A stretch of DNA of 44,195 nucleotides. Source: Anaerolineae bacterium. GTDB taxonomy: Bacteria; Chloroflexota; Anaerolineae; Anaerolineales; Villigracilaceae. The notes under the pieces were generated by a model. It was not told the DNA's origin. It did not search any database and saw only the letters and a program-made list of their open reading frames with translations. The DNA is taken from the NCBI GenBank assembly GCA_017303655.1, contig JAFLCE010000024.1, forward strand, positions 1-44,195, written 5' to 3'. Below, piece after piece: positions 15,986-24,322 of the stretch. The position numbers and the translations under genes were made by a program. Each line of letters opens with the position of its first letter. The first letter of the stretch is position 1.

Positions 15986-16633
15986 ATGAATCGTTCATTA
16001 ACCTTATCTCTGGTTTTGATGTTTTTCCTAACTGCGTGCGCAGGCGTCCTCCCAACACAAGCACCTGCGGCAGCGCAGCCTTCGGGTTCGGTGCTCTTTC
16101 AGGATGATTTTTCTCAACCCACAACCGGCTGGGAGCGTCTCCTTGTGACCGAAGGGGTGATGGATTATGACTCAGGCGGCTATCGCATTTTAGTCAATGC
16201 ACTGCAGACGAATTTCTGGTCTACCCCGCGCCTTAATTTCACCGACGTGCGCATTGAAGTGGATACCGGCAAACTGGCAGGTCCCGATGAAAACCGCATT
16301 GGCGTGCTCTGCCGCTATACAGAAGAAGATTATTATTTCTTCATTATCACCAGTGATGGTTTTTATGGCTTGGGTCTTTTCAAAGACGGGCAAGCAACCT
16401 TGTTGGGTCAGAGCGAACTGCTTTCCTCTACGAACATCAATAAAGGACTTGCCATCAATCATTTGCGCGCTGATTGTGCCGGAAGTACGTTGACCTTTTT
16501 TATCAACGGTTTCCAAACTGCACAAGTTCAAGATGCCACGCTAACGAGCGGCGATGCTGGCTTGCTGGCTGGCACCTTCGGTAATGCAGGTGTGGATATT
16601 GTCTTCGATAATTTCGTGGTGTTGCAACCCTGA
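15986..16633 (+). CDS. Putative lipoprotein with concanavalin-like/LamG-type beta-sandwich
   Basis: A 215-aa protein. The ATG at 15986 is chosen over the upstream in-frame ATG at 15956 because it opens a proper lipoprotein signal (MNRSLTLSLVLMFFLTAC, Cys 18), whereas the longer form would place 10 charged residues before it and overlap the TPR gene. After a Pro/Ala spacer the remainder is a beta-rich domain: LFQDDFSQPTTGW, WSTPRLNFTDVRIEVDT, YYFFIITSDGFYGLGLF, TLTFFINGFQTAQVQDATL and DIVFDNFVVLQP. This pattern is common in LamG or 3-keto-disaccharide-hydrolase-like folds that bind carbohydrate. Function not known. Confidence 0.75.
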   Translation: MNRSLTLSLVLMFFLTACAGVLPTQAPAAAQPSGSVLFQDDFSQPTTGWERLLVTEGVMDYDSGGYRILVNALQTNFWSTPRLNFTDVRIEVDTGKLAGPDENRIGVLCRYTEEDYYFFIITSDGFYGLGLFKDGQATLLGQSELLSSTNINKGLAINHLRADCAGSTLTFFINGFQTAQVQDATLTSGDAGLLAGTFGNAGVDIVFDNFVVLQP

Positions 16634-16643
16634 TATGACCACG

Positions 16644-16702
16644 GACGATAGACAGCGGACGATGAAAGATCGCCCACGGTCTATCGTCTACCGTCTATTG
16701 TC
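16644..16702. repeat. Imperfect inverted repeat just upstream of mtaB
   Basis: GACGATAGACAGCGGACGAT (from 16644) is imperfectly complementary to 16680-16702 (TCTATCGTC-TACC-GTCTATTGTC). Each arm also carries two copies of a GAC-x-AT-type word. The repeat ends 5 bp before the mtaB ATG and there is no Shine-Dalgarno site between them. It resembles a dispersed intergenic repeat. Confidence 0.55.
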
Positions 16703-16707
16703 TCCTA

Positions 16708-17976
16708 ATGAAGATATTTCTCGATACCATCGGCTGTCGTCTTAATCAAGCAGAGATCGAATCGATGTCACGCCAATTTCGTGCGGCTGGGCATGAGATC
16801 GTTGCTTCTGCTGCGCATGCCGATATGGCAGTTGTCAATACTTGCGCCGTGACCACGCAAGCTGCCTCTGACTCGCGCGGCAAGATCCGCTCGATCGCTC
16901 GTGCAGGCGTCAATGAAATTGTCGCCACCGGTTGTTGGACTTCCATTCAGCCGAAAGAGGCAGCCGCACTTCCCAATGTTAAGCACGTTGTCGCTAACGA
17001 TAAAAAAGATTTACTCGTTCCCCAAGTTTTAAATCTTCAACCCGATACATTTGACCTTGAACCGATAGATCGTATTCCTATTCCCGGTTTGCATCGCCGT
17101 ACGCGTGCCTTCATCAAAGTGCAGGATGGCTGTGATAACAAATGCACATTTTGTATCACCACCATTGCGCGCGGTGAGGGACGTTCACGTGGGTTGGCAG
17201 ATGTCATTCATGACGTCAACTCGGCATTGGCTGGCGACTCGAAAGAGATCGTGCTCACGGGTGTCCATCTCGGCTCATGGGGGCAGGAGTCGGGGCATCA
17301 CCTGCGCGACTTGGTTCAAGCGCTCTTGCGCGAAACGGATGTCAAACGTTTGCGGCTTTCTTCTCTTGAACCTTGGGATCTCGATGCAGACTTCTTCTCC
17401 CTATGGAATGACAAGCGGCTCATGCCGCACCTGCACCTGCCTCTGCAATCTGGTAGTGACTCTACTCTGCGGCGGATGGCACGCAAGACCACGCCGCAAT
17501 CATTCCGTGAGTTGGTTCATGCGGCTCGACAGGTGATGCCTAATGTTGCCATCACCACCGATATTATTGCAGGCTTCCCCGGCGAAACTGATGAAGAATT
17601 TATAGAGACATTGGAATTCGTAAAAGAAATGAAATTCACGGGTGGGCATGTCTTTTCCTATTCGCCGCGCCCCGGTACCGGGGCGGCAAGGATGAAGGGG
17701 CAGGTCAAGCCCGAGGTAAGGAAGAGGCGTAATCGCATCCTGCAAGAAGCGATTGAAGAGTCGGCAAAATCCTACCGCGAAAAATTCATCGGGGAGACCA
17801 TGCCCGTCTTGTGGGAGTCGACGACCGAATACGGTGAATACGGCTGGCGCATGGAAGGCTGGACGGGCAATTATCTGCGCGTAAGTGCCACGGCGCCTTC
17901 ACCGCGTTGGAATGAAGTAGATGAGGTTGAATTGCTTGGGGTGGACGGGGAAAAAGTAAGCGGCGCGATTCGTTAG
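16708..17976 (+). CDS. mtaB: tRNA (N6-threonylcarbamoyladenosine(37)-C2)-methylthiotransferase
   Basis: A 422-aa radical-SAM methylthiotransferase. The N-terminal UPF0004 domain carries the auxiliary Fe-S cluster cysteines C10, C46 and C76 (DTIGC, VNTCAV, ATGC). The radical-SAM core has C142-x3-C146-x2-C149 (GCDNKCTFC), and a C-terminal TRAM-like segment binds tRNA. It adds a methylthio group to t6A37 in ANN-decoding tRNAs. MtaB rather than MiaB or RimO is preferred from overall resemblance (LDTIGCRLNQAEIESM, and the TGCW-x-S-IQP variant); this subfamily call should be checked. The promoter and RBS are unclear because a repeat abuts the ATG. Confidence 0.87.
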   Translation: MKIFLDTIGCRLNQAEIESMSRQFRAAGHEIVASAAHADMAVVNTCAVTTQAASDSRGKIRSIARAGVNEIVATGCWTSIQPKEAAALPNVKHVVANDKKDLLVPQVLNLQPDTFDLEPIDRIPIPGLHRRTRAFIKVQDGCDNKCTFCITTIARGEGRSRGLADVIHDVNSALAGDSKEIVLTGVHLGSWGQESGHHLRDLVQALLRETDVKRLRLSSLEPWDLDADFFSLWNDKRLMPHLHLPLQSGSDSTLRRMARKTTPQSFRELVHAARQVMPNVAITTDIIAGFPGETDEEFIETLEFVKEMKFTGGHVFSYSPRPGTGAARMKGQVKPEVRKRRNRILQEAIEESAKSYREKFIGETMPVLWESTTEYGEYGWRMEGWTGNYLRVSATAPSPRWNEVDEVELLGVDGEKVSGAIR

Positions 17977-18012
17977 GTACGAAAGTCACTATTTGAAGAT
18001 GGGGGATGAATG

Positions 18013-18046
18013 TATAATTTATAAGACATTTTGACCCACTAAGGAG
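18013..18046 (+). promoter_or_regulatory. -10 box and RBS of folD
   Basis: TATAAT at 18013-18018 is followed by AAGGAG at 18041-18046, 7 nt before the ATG. A TTGAAG at 17993-17998 is a possible -35, but its spacing (14 bp) is short. Confidence 0.5.
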
Positions 18047-18053
18047 CAAACCC

Positions 18054-18965
18054 ATGACGGCTCAATTGATCGATGGAACTGCCATCGCACAGAAAGTGCG
18101 CGATGAGGTGAAAGAGAAAGTTGCCAAGCGGATCGCGGAGGGCAAATCCCAACCGGGGTTGGCGACCGTGTTGGTAGGTGAACGAATCGACTCTGCGACG
18201 TACGTTAGTATGAAACAGAAGGCTTGTGCCGAGCTGGGGATGACTTCGTTTCATTTGCCCGTCCCGGCGGATATTACCCAAGAAGACCTTGAAAAACTCA
18301 TCACGGAATTGAATGCCGACCCGAAGGTGCATGGTATTCTCGTGCAATTGCCTTTGCCTGACCATTTGGATGAGGAACGCATCTTACAACTTATCAGCAT
18401 TGAAAAAGATGTGGACGGTTTTTCGCCGATCAACCTTGGGCGTCTTGCTCAAAAGGGACGGGAACCATTATTTGTTCCTTGTACTCCGTATGGATGCATT
18501 TATCTTTTGAAGGAAGCCGGTGTGAAGATTGCTGGCGCCAATGCTGTGGTGTTGGGGCGTTCGAACATAGTGGGCATGCCTGCGGCTTTGTTGTTGATCA
18601 AAGAAAACGCGACCGTGACCGTTGTCCATTCGAAGACGAAAGATATTCCCGGTGTCTTGCGCAATGCAGATATCATCATTGCTGCGATCGGGCGCGCCGA
18701 AATGGTGCGCGGCGATTGGATCAAGCCGGGTGCGGCGGTTATTGATGTGGGCATCAATGGCATTCCCAAACTCAACCCAGATGGCACCCAGATGATCAGT
18801 GCCAAGACGGGCAAGCCCTTGCAGCGACTTGTAGGGGATGTCAACTTTGAAGAGGCAAAAGAAGTGGCAGGTTTTATCACACCTGTTCCCGGTGGGGTAG
18901 GTCCCATGACCATTGCGATGCTGATGGCAAATACCCTGCGGGCGGCAGAACTTCAAGACAAGTAA
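18054..18965 (+). CDS. folD: Bifunctional methylenetetrahydrofolate dehydrogenase / methenyltetrahydrofolate cyclohydrolase
   Basis: A 303-aa cytoplasmic enzyme of one-carbon metabolism, interconverting 5,10-methylene-, methenyl- and 10-formyl-THF with NADP. It shows the catalytic region SATYVSMKQKACAELGM (Tyr and Lys of the active site), GILVQLPLPDHLDEERIL, DVDGFSPINLGRL, the nucleotide-binding VVLGRSNIVGMP, and the C-terminal PGGVGPMTIAMLMANT signature. It is about 15-20 aa longer than the usual 285, with an insertion near residue 240 (GTQMISAKTGKPLQRL). Monocistronic: it has its own promoter and a strong terminator. Confidence 0.95.
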   Translation: MTAQLIDGTAIAQKVRDEVKEKVAKRIAEGKSQPGLATVLVGERIDSATYVSMKQKACAELGMTSFHLPVPADITQEDLEKLITELNADPKVHGILVQLPLPDHLDEERILQLISIEKDVDGFSPINLGRLAQKGREPLFVPCTPYGCIYLLKEAGVKIAGANAVVLGRSNIVGMPAALLLIKENATVTVVHSKTKDIPGVLRNADIIIAAIGRAEMVRGDWIKPGAAVIDVGINGIPKLNPDGTQMISAKTGKPLQRLVGDVNFEEAKEVAGFITPVPGGVGPMTIAMLMANTLRAAELQDK

Positions 18966-18992
18966 CTCTGCGCCATTTTTCTTGCTTTACCT

Positions 18993-19026
18993 ACAGTCCC
19001 GTCTAAAAGGCGGGACTGTTTTTATT
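18993..19026 (+). terminator. folD intrinsic terminator
   Basis: ACAGTCCCG (18993-19001) and CGGGACTGT (19011-19019) form a 9-bp stem, followed by a T-rich tract. Confidence 0.85.
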
Positions 19027-19037
19027 TATTTAAACCC

Positions 19038-19070
19038 TTGACATAATAACAGTTTGATACTAATATCAAA
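19038..19070 (+). promoter_or_regulatory. Consensus promoter with palindromic operator for PadR
   Basis: TTGACA (19038-19043), a 17-bp spacer and TAATAT (19061-19066). The inverted repeat TTTGATA-ctaa-TATCAAA (19053-19070) overlaps the -10 box, and a partial copy (TTGATATTA) follows near 19088. PadR proteins commonly repress their own promoter through such AT-rich dyads. Confidence 0.7.
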
Positions 19071-19111
19071 TTATTACTAGTAAGAGATTGATATTACCGA
19101 AAGGAACTAAC

Positions 19112-19468
19112 ATGGTTGACCCTGGTTCTCATACCAAAAAATTCCAAAAAGAATTAAATGCGGGGACGTCATCTTTGGTGCTGCTAAGCGTCTTGAGCCG
19201 CAGCGGCGAGCCGATGTATGGCTATCAAATTGCAAAAATGCTCGAAGAAAGCGGTCCTGAGATTCCCATGATGAAGCAAGGGACGTTATACCCTGTGCTT
19301 CGTTCGCTGGAGGAGAATGGTCTGCTCGAAAGCACAGTAGAGCCCTCGGTGTCTGGTCCGCCACGCAGGTATTACAAGATCACAAAAGAGGGGCGTGTGG
19401 TTTTGGGGGAATGGACCGATTTGTGGAAGCAGACCAAGAAATTCGTGGACTCGATCTTGAAAGGATGA
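19112..19468 (+). CDS. PadR-family transcriptional regulator
   Basis: A 118-aa winged-helix protein. The N-terminal domain contains the PadR core: LLSVLSRSGEPMYGYQIAKMLEESG, MKQGTLYPVLRSLEENGLLE and GPPRRYYKITKEGRVVL; key features are the YGYQI helix, the GTLYPVL recognition helix and the Arg-rich wing. It is a short, subfamily-2-like PadR without a long C-terminal dimer domain beyond one helix. The ATG at 19112 follows AAAGGA by 6 nt; an in-frame TTG at 19088 is rejected. It is coupled to the HAAS membrane protein 4 bp downstream, a common PadR-sensor pairing, and probably controls both genes through the dyad in its promoter. Confidence 0.9.
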   Translation: MVDPGSHTKKFQKELNAGTSSLVLLSVLSRSGEPMYGYQIAKMLEESGPEIPMMKQGTLYPVLRSLEENGLLESTVEPSVSGPPRRYYKITKEGRVVLGEWTDLWKQTKKFVDSILKG

Positions 19469-19472
19469 CAGC

Positions 19473-20360
19473 ATGTATCAATCAATTGAAGAATATCTCG
19501 ATGCCCTGAAAAATGAAATGAAAGATGCCGACCCGGCGCTCGTGCAGGATGCGCAGGCAGACGCGCGCGAACACTTAACGTTGGCGTTGAAAGCCTCAAA
19601 AGACAAAGAACCTGATGTGTCTGAAGCGGATGCGCTGAATGCCGTCATTGACGGATATGGCTCGCCGGAAGAGACCGCTTCCGCGTATCGCGAAGTGGAA
19701 CGGCGTACATCCCCTGTGCTTAACCCAGCAGTCAAACAAAGGTCGTTTCTTGGGGATTTCTTTGGCGTATACACAGATCCGCGTGCGTGGGGTGCGCTGC
19801 TTTATATGTTGATCGCTTTTGTTACCGGTGTGTTTTATTTCACCTGGGCGGTGACGGGCATTTCTGTATCCGTGTCGTTTCTGATCTTCATCTTTGGCTT
19901 CCCCCTCGCTTTGCTGTTTCTGATATCCATCCGCGGGCTGGCATTACTCGAAGGCAGGTTGGTGGAAGCATTGCTGGGTGTGCGTATGCCACGCCGTCCT
20001 TTATTCACTCACCAAGGGATGAAATGGCTGGAGCGACTCAAAGCTTTGGTCATGGATCGACAGACCTGGCTGATGATCCTTTATATGTTGATCCAGTTCG
20101 TGCTTGGGATCGTCTACTTTGTTTCTATCGTCACAGTGCTGAGCATTTCGTTGTCCTTTATTGCCATTCCTGTGCTGCAAGAAGTTTTCGATCAAGGTGC
20201 TTTTATGATCAGCGACGGATTGCGCTACACCTTCCCGACTTGGACGTATCCCTTGTGGGTGTTAGGTGGCTTCCTTTTGTGGACGATCTTCATGAACATT
20301 GTGCGAGGCGTTGGTCAATTGCATGGCAGACTTGCAAAGTGGATTTTGGTCGGCGAGTAA
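19473..20360 (+). CDS. HAAS-domain membrane sensor partner of PadR
   Basis: A 295-aa protein. Residues about 1-75 form a soluble helical HAAS-type domain (SIEEYLDALKNEM, ADAREHL, ADALNAVIDGYGSPEETASAYR). A membrane part follows with two similar halves, each with a long hydrophobic stretch (about 105-150 and 195-245) and a GALLYMLIAFVTG / WLMILYMLIQFVLG-like motif repeat, resembling the putative-sensor domain of Actinobacteria and Chloroflexi. Known HAAS proteins interact with PadR to relay membrane signals. Ligand unknown. RBS GGATGA spans the junction, and the gene ends at a perfect terminator. Confidence 0.8.
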   Translation: MYQSIEEYLDALKNEMKDADPALVQDAQADAREHLTLALKASKDKEPDVSEADALNAVIDGYGSPEETASAYREVERRTSPVLNPAVKQRSFLGDFFGVYTDPRAWGALLYMLIAFVTGVFYFTWAVTGISVSVSFLIFIFGFPLALLFLISIRGLALLEGRLVEALLGVRMPRRPLFTHQGMKWLERLKALVMDRQTWLMILYMLIQFVLGIVYFVSIVTVLSISLSFIAIPVLQEVFDQGAFMISDGLRYTFPTWTYPLWVLGGFLLWTIFMNIVRGVGQLHGRLAKWILVGE

Positions 20361-20385
20361 AATCACGGAAATCTTTCATAAATAT

Positions 20386-20418
20386 AAAAGACCCTCGATG
20401 TTTGCTCGAGGGTCTTTT
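20386..20418. terminator. Bidirectional terminator between the HAAS and GH25 genes
   Basis: AAAAGACCCTCGA (20386-20398) and TCGAGGGTCTTTT (20406-20418) make a 13-bp perfect stem with a 7-nt loop, with A- and T-runs for both convergent genes. Confidence 0.9.
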
Positions 20419-20431
20419 GGTAAATTTTTCC

Positions 20432-22624
20432 TTATGGCCTGATGAACAACCCAAGATGGTTGCCCACTGCGCGTTCTTTGCCAGGCTTCCCCGCGTCAAT
20501 AGGAGAGTTGAGGACGCGCGCTTTGCCGTCGAAGCCGCGCAAGACCATGGCTGACGAACCGCCTCCGTCCATATTGGCGCCGGTGTAGACTCCATAGGAT
20601 ATCAACAGTTGTGCCAACTCAGGAAAGGTCACGCCTTCGCTATAACCGGTCTGACGTCCATCTACGACCATGAGAGTCAGCCATCGTCCGTTGCGGCTGA
20701 GACCGATCGCCGTACGCGGATTAGGATCTTGTGCGGCGAGGTTCTTGATCACTTTTCCATCTTTTACGACCATGCGGTCGCCGGAGACGGCGTTGAAGAC
20801 TTTGCCCGATTCCTTCTCGAAGGTCACTTGATTCTTCTGCCCAAGGAACACTTCAGGCTGGACTGTCTTTTTGGGCGAATAGATCTTACCGCGCGAAGCA
20901 GCATAATCGCTAATGCGAACAGGGTCACCACCGTTGGGGCATAAAGCTGCAGGGTCATTGGAGGGATCGAGATAGCTGAAATATCCGCCGTTGATGGCAA
21001 CATGCAATTTGAATTCTTCAAGGAATTGCGATGTCGTGCGTGTGCAAAGCACATCGGTATTATTTGCCGAGGGGGTCACAAGAAATTCTAGTTTCTGTGT
21101 TTGCAGGTCAATGGCAATTACGTGTACTACCGTCGGGCGTGGAGAGGTCAGATCCTTGCGAAGGTAGGTGATGCCTGGGAAAAGAGTCTGTGTCACCGAG
21201 GTGGGGCGGCTGGCTGTACTGACCTTGACGAGATAAGTCCTTGAGCTCCAGCCTGTGGTGCCATCTAGTTTTTGAACTAGCAACCATTCCGAATTTGATT
21301 CATCCAAACCGGGCACAACATCGTTTTTGGCGAGCGAGCCAATGACCTTGGCGTTCAAGTTTGGCGTTTCGCGGATATTAAGTGATGAAGTATTAACGCG
21401 GTACCAGTTCTTGGTGTTATGCTCCGGCACAACGACGGCAGGCGGCGGCTCTGGCGTTGGGTTATGTACGCTGAGTAGATATTCGCTGAAACACCAACCG
21501 GTGAGCGTCCCGTCCTGGTTTCGGACATTTAACCACTCGTTATTTGGGCTGGCTCCAATTTTTTCTACCAGTATCCCGAAGGTGAAAGAGCCGATTGAAT
21601 CAAACTCCAAACCAGGACCCGTGCGGATCTTCAGCGAAGAAGCTGTGACGCGATACCAGTCCTTATCTTCATCGTCTGGCGGAGGATCGGTATTGCCATT
21701 ATCGTCATCATCGGGCGGAGTATCTGGCGTGCCTGCGATATTTTGCAAATAGGCGGCGAAACTCCAGCCGGTTAGGCTGTCATCTTTTTTACGGATGTTG
21801 AGCCAATTGCCATCGGCGCTGACATCCAATTTTTCCACAACTTCATTCAAGGTGACGCTGCCGATTTGGTTGAAGGATAAACCGGCGCCTGAACGAACTT
21901 TCAGCGAGGCGACGGTCACACGGTAGTTGTTACTCGGTGGCGGCGGAGGGGGAGGCGGGGTATTCGTCAACTTAAAGCGTTGGTTGAATTCATCCACATC
22001 GCCGTTGAAATGATTCAAATCGATGTTCAGGCTTTCGACACCATAGAGTGTGCCATCACCATTATCTGTATATTGCCAAAAAGTCCACGTGCTCCACGGT
22101 TGCGGGATCATCGGCGCAGAGACACCGTAGTTCGCGATCCAAAGTGGATATTGTTTGAAGTAATTTAATGAATTAGCAGGAATGCCCACCCCTGCTGTAT
22201 TTTCGCGCCAGTAGTAATACCCGGTATAGACCCCGATCTCTTTTCCGCTGGGGATGAGTTCCTTAACGCGTTCGAGAAAGTTGTACCAATTTTTCCAACC
22301 TTTGAAAGGTCCATTATATGCATCTTCAAAATCACCGAACATGGGCAATTCGCCGAAGTCGCCGTCTTCGAACATGGAGACCCATTTTTCTGCCTGCTTC
22401 TTCGGGTCGGCGCGGCTGTCGTAAAACCAATAGGAACCGCGCGGCAAACCAGCAAGTTTCGACTCGCGCCAGTTAACTTTAAAGTCACGGTCGCCCCATA
22501 AATTTTGCCCGGCGCGCAAAATGACATAATATGCATTCTGCCGCATCTTCGAAAAATTTACGCCCTGCGGAGTTTGCGGATCATCCTGATAAAAACTAAT
22601 ATCGGGTCCGAGTGTGGTTGCCAT
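20432..22624 (-). CDS. GH25 muramidase-like / triple SH3b / NAGPA-type phosphodiester glycosidase fusion
   Basis: A 730-aa modular protein. Residues about 5-215 form a GH25 lysozyme-like barrel (PDISFYQ with D8; MFGDFED with D98-x-E100, the catalytic pair; IGVYTGYYYW; FWQYTDNGDG). Three SH3b domains at about 225-292, 322-388 and 408-470 each contain SLKVR / SLKIRTGPGL / SLNIRETPNL, separated by Pro/Asp-rich linkers. Residues about 490-730 form a NAGPA/phosphodiester glycosidase domain (VHVIAIDLQ, AINGGYF, PRTAIGLSRNG, VVDGRQTGYSEG, NMDGGGSSAMVL). No signal peptide or membrane segment is visible although the substrates are extracellular glycans. AAGGAG supports the ATG. Confidence 0.88.
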   Translation of the reverse strand: MATTLGPDISFYQDDPQTPQGVNFSKMRQNAYYVILRAGQNLWGDRDFKVNWRESKLAGLPRGSYWFYDSRADPKKQAEKWVSMFEDGDFGELPMFGDFEDAYNGPFKGWKNWYNFLERVKELIPSGKEIGVYTGYYYWRENTAGVGIPANSLNYFKQYPLWIANYGVSAPMIPQPWSTWTFWQYTDNGDGTLYGVESLNIDLNHFNGDVDEFNQRFKLTNTPPPPPPPPSNNYRVTVASLKVRSGAGLSFNQIGSVTLNEVVEKLDVSADGNWLNIRKKDDSLTGWSFAAYLQNIAGTPDTPPDDDDNGNTDPPPDDEDKDWYRVTASSLKIRTGPGLEFDSIGSFTFGILVEKIGASPNNEWLNVRNQDGTLTGWCFSEYLLSVHNPTPEPPPAVVVPEHNTKNWYRVNTSSLNIRETPNLNAKVIGSLAKNDVVPGLDESNSEWLLVQKLDGTTGWSSRTYLVKVSTASRPTSVTQTLFPGITYLRKDLTSPRPTVVHVIAIDLQTQKLEFLVTPSANNTDVLCTRTTSQFLEEFKLHVAINGGYFSYLDPSNDPAALCPNGGDPVRISDYAASRGKIYSPKKTVQPEVFLGQKNQVTFEKESGKVFNAVSGDRMVVKDGKVIKNLAAQDPNPRTAIGLSRNGRWLTLMVVDGRQTGYSEGVTFPELAQLLISYGVYTGANMDGGGSSAMVLRGFDGKARVLNSPIDAGKPGKERAVGNHLGLFIRP

Positions 22625-22687
22625 GAGAGACTCCTTGATGTGAACTTCTTTGGGTGTTGTAATTATAAACGATGGGGAGAGACCAGT

Positions 22688-23041
22688 TTACTGAATGTTC
22701 TCGAAGTGGGTGATCACTGGCTCGCTGTCCGGCTTGCCTTCTACAGAGATCACGTCGATCTGCCAGCGCTCCACTCCATGTTCGGTGGCAAAGAATTGAG
22801 CCGCATTCAGCATATGTTCGCGTTTGCGCCCGGTGATCTGTTGTTCGGGATAAAACGATTGACGGCGGGTCAGCGTTTTCACTTCAACAAAATAGGTGAC
22901 TTGATTCTTCAGTGCGACGATATCGATCTCCCCATACGGCGTGCGGACATTGCGACGGCTCACTTCGTAACCGCGGCTTGTCAGCCAGACTGCGGCAGTT
23001 TCCTCACCCCAAGTCCCGACTCGCTGATTGTGATTGGTCAT
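22688..23041 (-). CDS. yraN: YraN/UPF0102 family, predicted endonuclease-like protein
   Basis: A 117-aa protein with the restriction-endonuclease-like fold of UPF0102: GEETAAVWLTSRGYEV, then PYGEIDIVAL and TYFVEVKTLTRR, which give the E...D...E-x-K metal-binding core. The family is widespread beside rnhB and rimM; its role is still unclear, although a DNA repair or recombination nuclease is proposed. The start overlaps the stop of the glycosyltransferase by ATGA, so both are translated from one message. Confidence 0.9.
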   Translation of the reverse strand: MTNHNQRVGTWGEETAAVWLTSRGYEVSRRNVRTPYGEIDIVALKNQVTYFVEVKTLTRRQSFYPEQQITGRKREHMLNAAQFFATEHGVERWQIDVISVEGKPDSEPVITHFENIQ

Positions 23042-24240
23042 GAAAGAAAACGCTCCACCACTCCGCGCAGACGGGTACGCAGGCTGCTCTTGCGTGGTTT
23101 TGAGTCGCGCACCAGTCTTTCATAATGGCTGAGCATGATCTTTGTGGTGCGTTCAATGGCATACGCCGAAGATGCCTCAAGAGATGAGTGGCTCATTTGT
23201 TTACGCAGTTCTGCATCTAAGCAGAGACGGGTTAGTTTTGCTGTAAAGGCTGCAATGTCTCGCGTGGCGAGAAAACCTGTCACACCATCTTCGACCGTAT
23301 CACCCACGCCGACCGAATGAATTCCCATAACGGGTAACCCCGCGCCCATGGCTTCGATCACAGATAACGGATGTACCTCGGTGATCGAGGCAGTTGCAAA
23401 AATATCGCACATTGCCAGATACGCAGGCAGTTTGTCATACGGCAGACGCCCCGTCATGTGGATGCGATCTGCGACGCTTTGTGCCTGGACCATTTCTTGA
23501 ATTTCTTCTTCGTAGGGTTGAACCCCACCTCCGATCAAGATTAGGTGTGCGTTTGGAATTGCTTGTGCCACCCCTGAAAACGACTCGATCAGAAACGGGA
23601 TATTCTTTTCAAGCGCGATCCGCCCGGCATAGACGATCAAAATATCTTCTGTTTTGAAGCCCATCTCTGCCCGTGGAAGCGCATGAACGTTTTGAAAACT
23701 TTTCATATCCACCCCGTTCGGAACGACTTCGATATGACTGTCCACTTTGAGTTCGCGCAGAACTTCTCCCATTCCGGCGGAGGGGGTTACAACCAGGTCC
23801 ACTGATTTGCAAAAAGGCGGCAGGTACGATTGCAAAAGTCCCTGGCTGACTTCCTCTGGCATCATGGGCAGGTAGGTTTGGGCATAGAGGTCGTAGCGGG
23901 TATGGTTTGTATAAACGATGGGAATTTGCACGGGACGGCAATATCGCAGAGCCAGACGCCCACTTAAGAAGGGGTGATGTACATGGACAATGTCCATGCT
24001 TTGCAGCAGTTGTTTTGCCCAGCGCGAATAGCGCATGGAGAGGTAAAAGCCAGTATCTGCCAGGGGCAAACCCGGGCTGCGAATGATATTGGCTTCGGTG
24101 TCTTTATAATCTTCGTCGCCGAAGGTAAAAACGAAAACTTCATGTCCGGCTTTTTCGAAGTACTCTTTATTAACCTCGACATGATTCGTGATGCCGCTGA
24201 TATAGGGTTTGTAGCTGTCGACCATGATTCCGATACGCAT
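23038..24240 (-). CDS. Glycosyltransferase family 4, probable diacylglycerol glucosyltransferase-like
   Basis: A 400-aa GT-B enzyme. The N-terminal acceptor domain begins MRIGIMVDSYKPYISGITNH with the G-rich loop GIT-x-H and continues with DIVHVHHPFLSG and VYTNHTRYD. The C-terminal donor domain has VVPNGVD, VYAGRIALEKN, LILIGGG and the E-x7-E motif of TEVHPLSVIEAMGAGLPV. Close in style to retaining enzymes that add glucose to membrane diacylglycerol or to other lipid acceptors at the cytoplasmic face; the exact acceptor is not decided. A consensus promoter lies so close that its mRNA may be leaderless. First gene of a pair with yraN. Confidence 0.85.
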   Translation of the reverse strand: MRIGIMVDSYKPYISGITNHVEVNKEYFEKAGHEVFVFTFGDEDYKDTEANIIRSPGLPLADTGFYLSMRYSRWAKQLLQSMDIVHVHHPFLSGRLALRYCRPVQIPIVYTNHTRYDLYAQTYLPMMPEEVSQGLLQSYLPPFCKSVDLVVTPSAGMGEVLRELKVDSHIEVVPNGVDMKSFQNVHALPRAEMGFKTEDILIVYAGRIALEKNIPFLIESFSGVAQAIPNAHLILIGGGVQPYEEEIQEMVQAQSVADRIHMTGRLPYDKLPAYLAMCDIFATASITEVHPLSVIEAMGAGLPVMGIHSVGVGDTVEDGVTGFLATRDIAAFTAKLTRLCLDAELRKQMSHSSLEASSAYAIERTTKIMLSHYERLVRDSKPRKSSLRTRLRGVVERFLS

Positions 24241-24246
24241 ACCATC

Positions 24247-24275
24247 ATGCTACGTCATGCGAATCGGAATGTCAA
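24247..24275 (-). promoter_or_regulatory. Consensus promoter of the GT4 gene with no leader
   Basis: On the minus strand, TTGACA (24275-24270), a 17-bp spacer and TAGCAT (24252-24247), then 6 nt and the ATG at 24240. Transcription should begin on or beside the start codon. Confidence 0.6.
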
Positions 24276-24290
24276 GGTATCTTTTGTGCA

Positions 24291-24299
24291 TGGTAGAAT
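24291..24299 (+). promoter_or_regulatory. Extended -10 promoter of the ttuB-ttuA pair
   Basis: TGGTAGAAT (extended -10) lies 23 nt before the ATG, and AGGAG precedes the ATG. It is divergent from the GT4 promoter. Confidence 0.5.
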
Positions 24300-24322
24300 A
24301 AAAAATCCCTTTAGGAGCAAAA

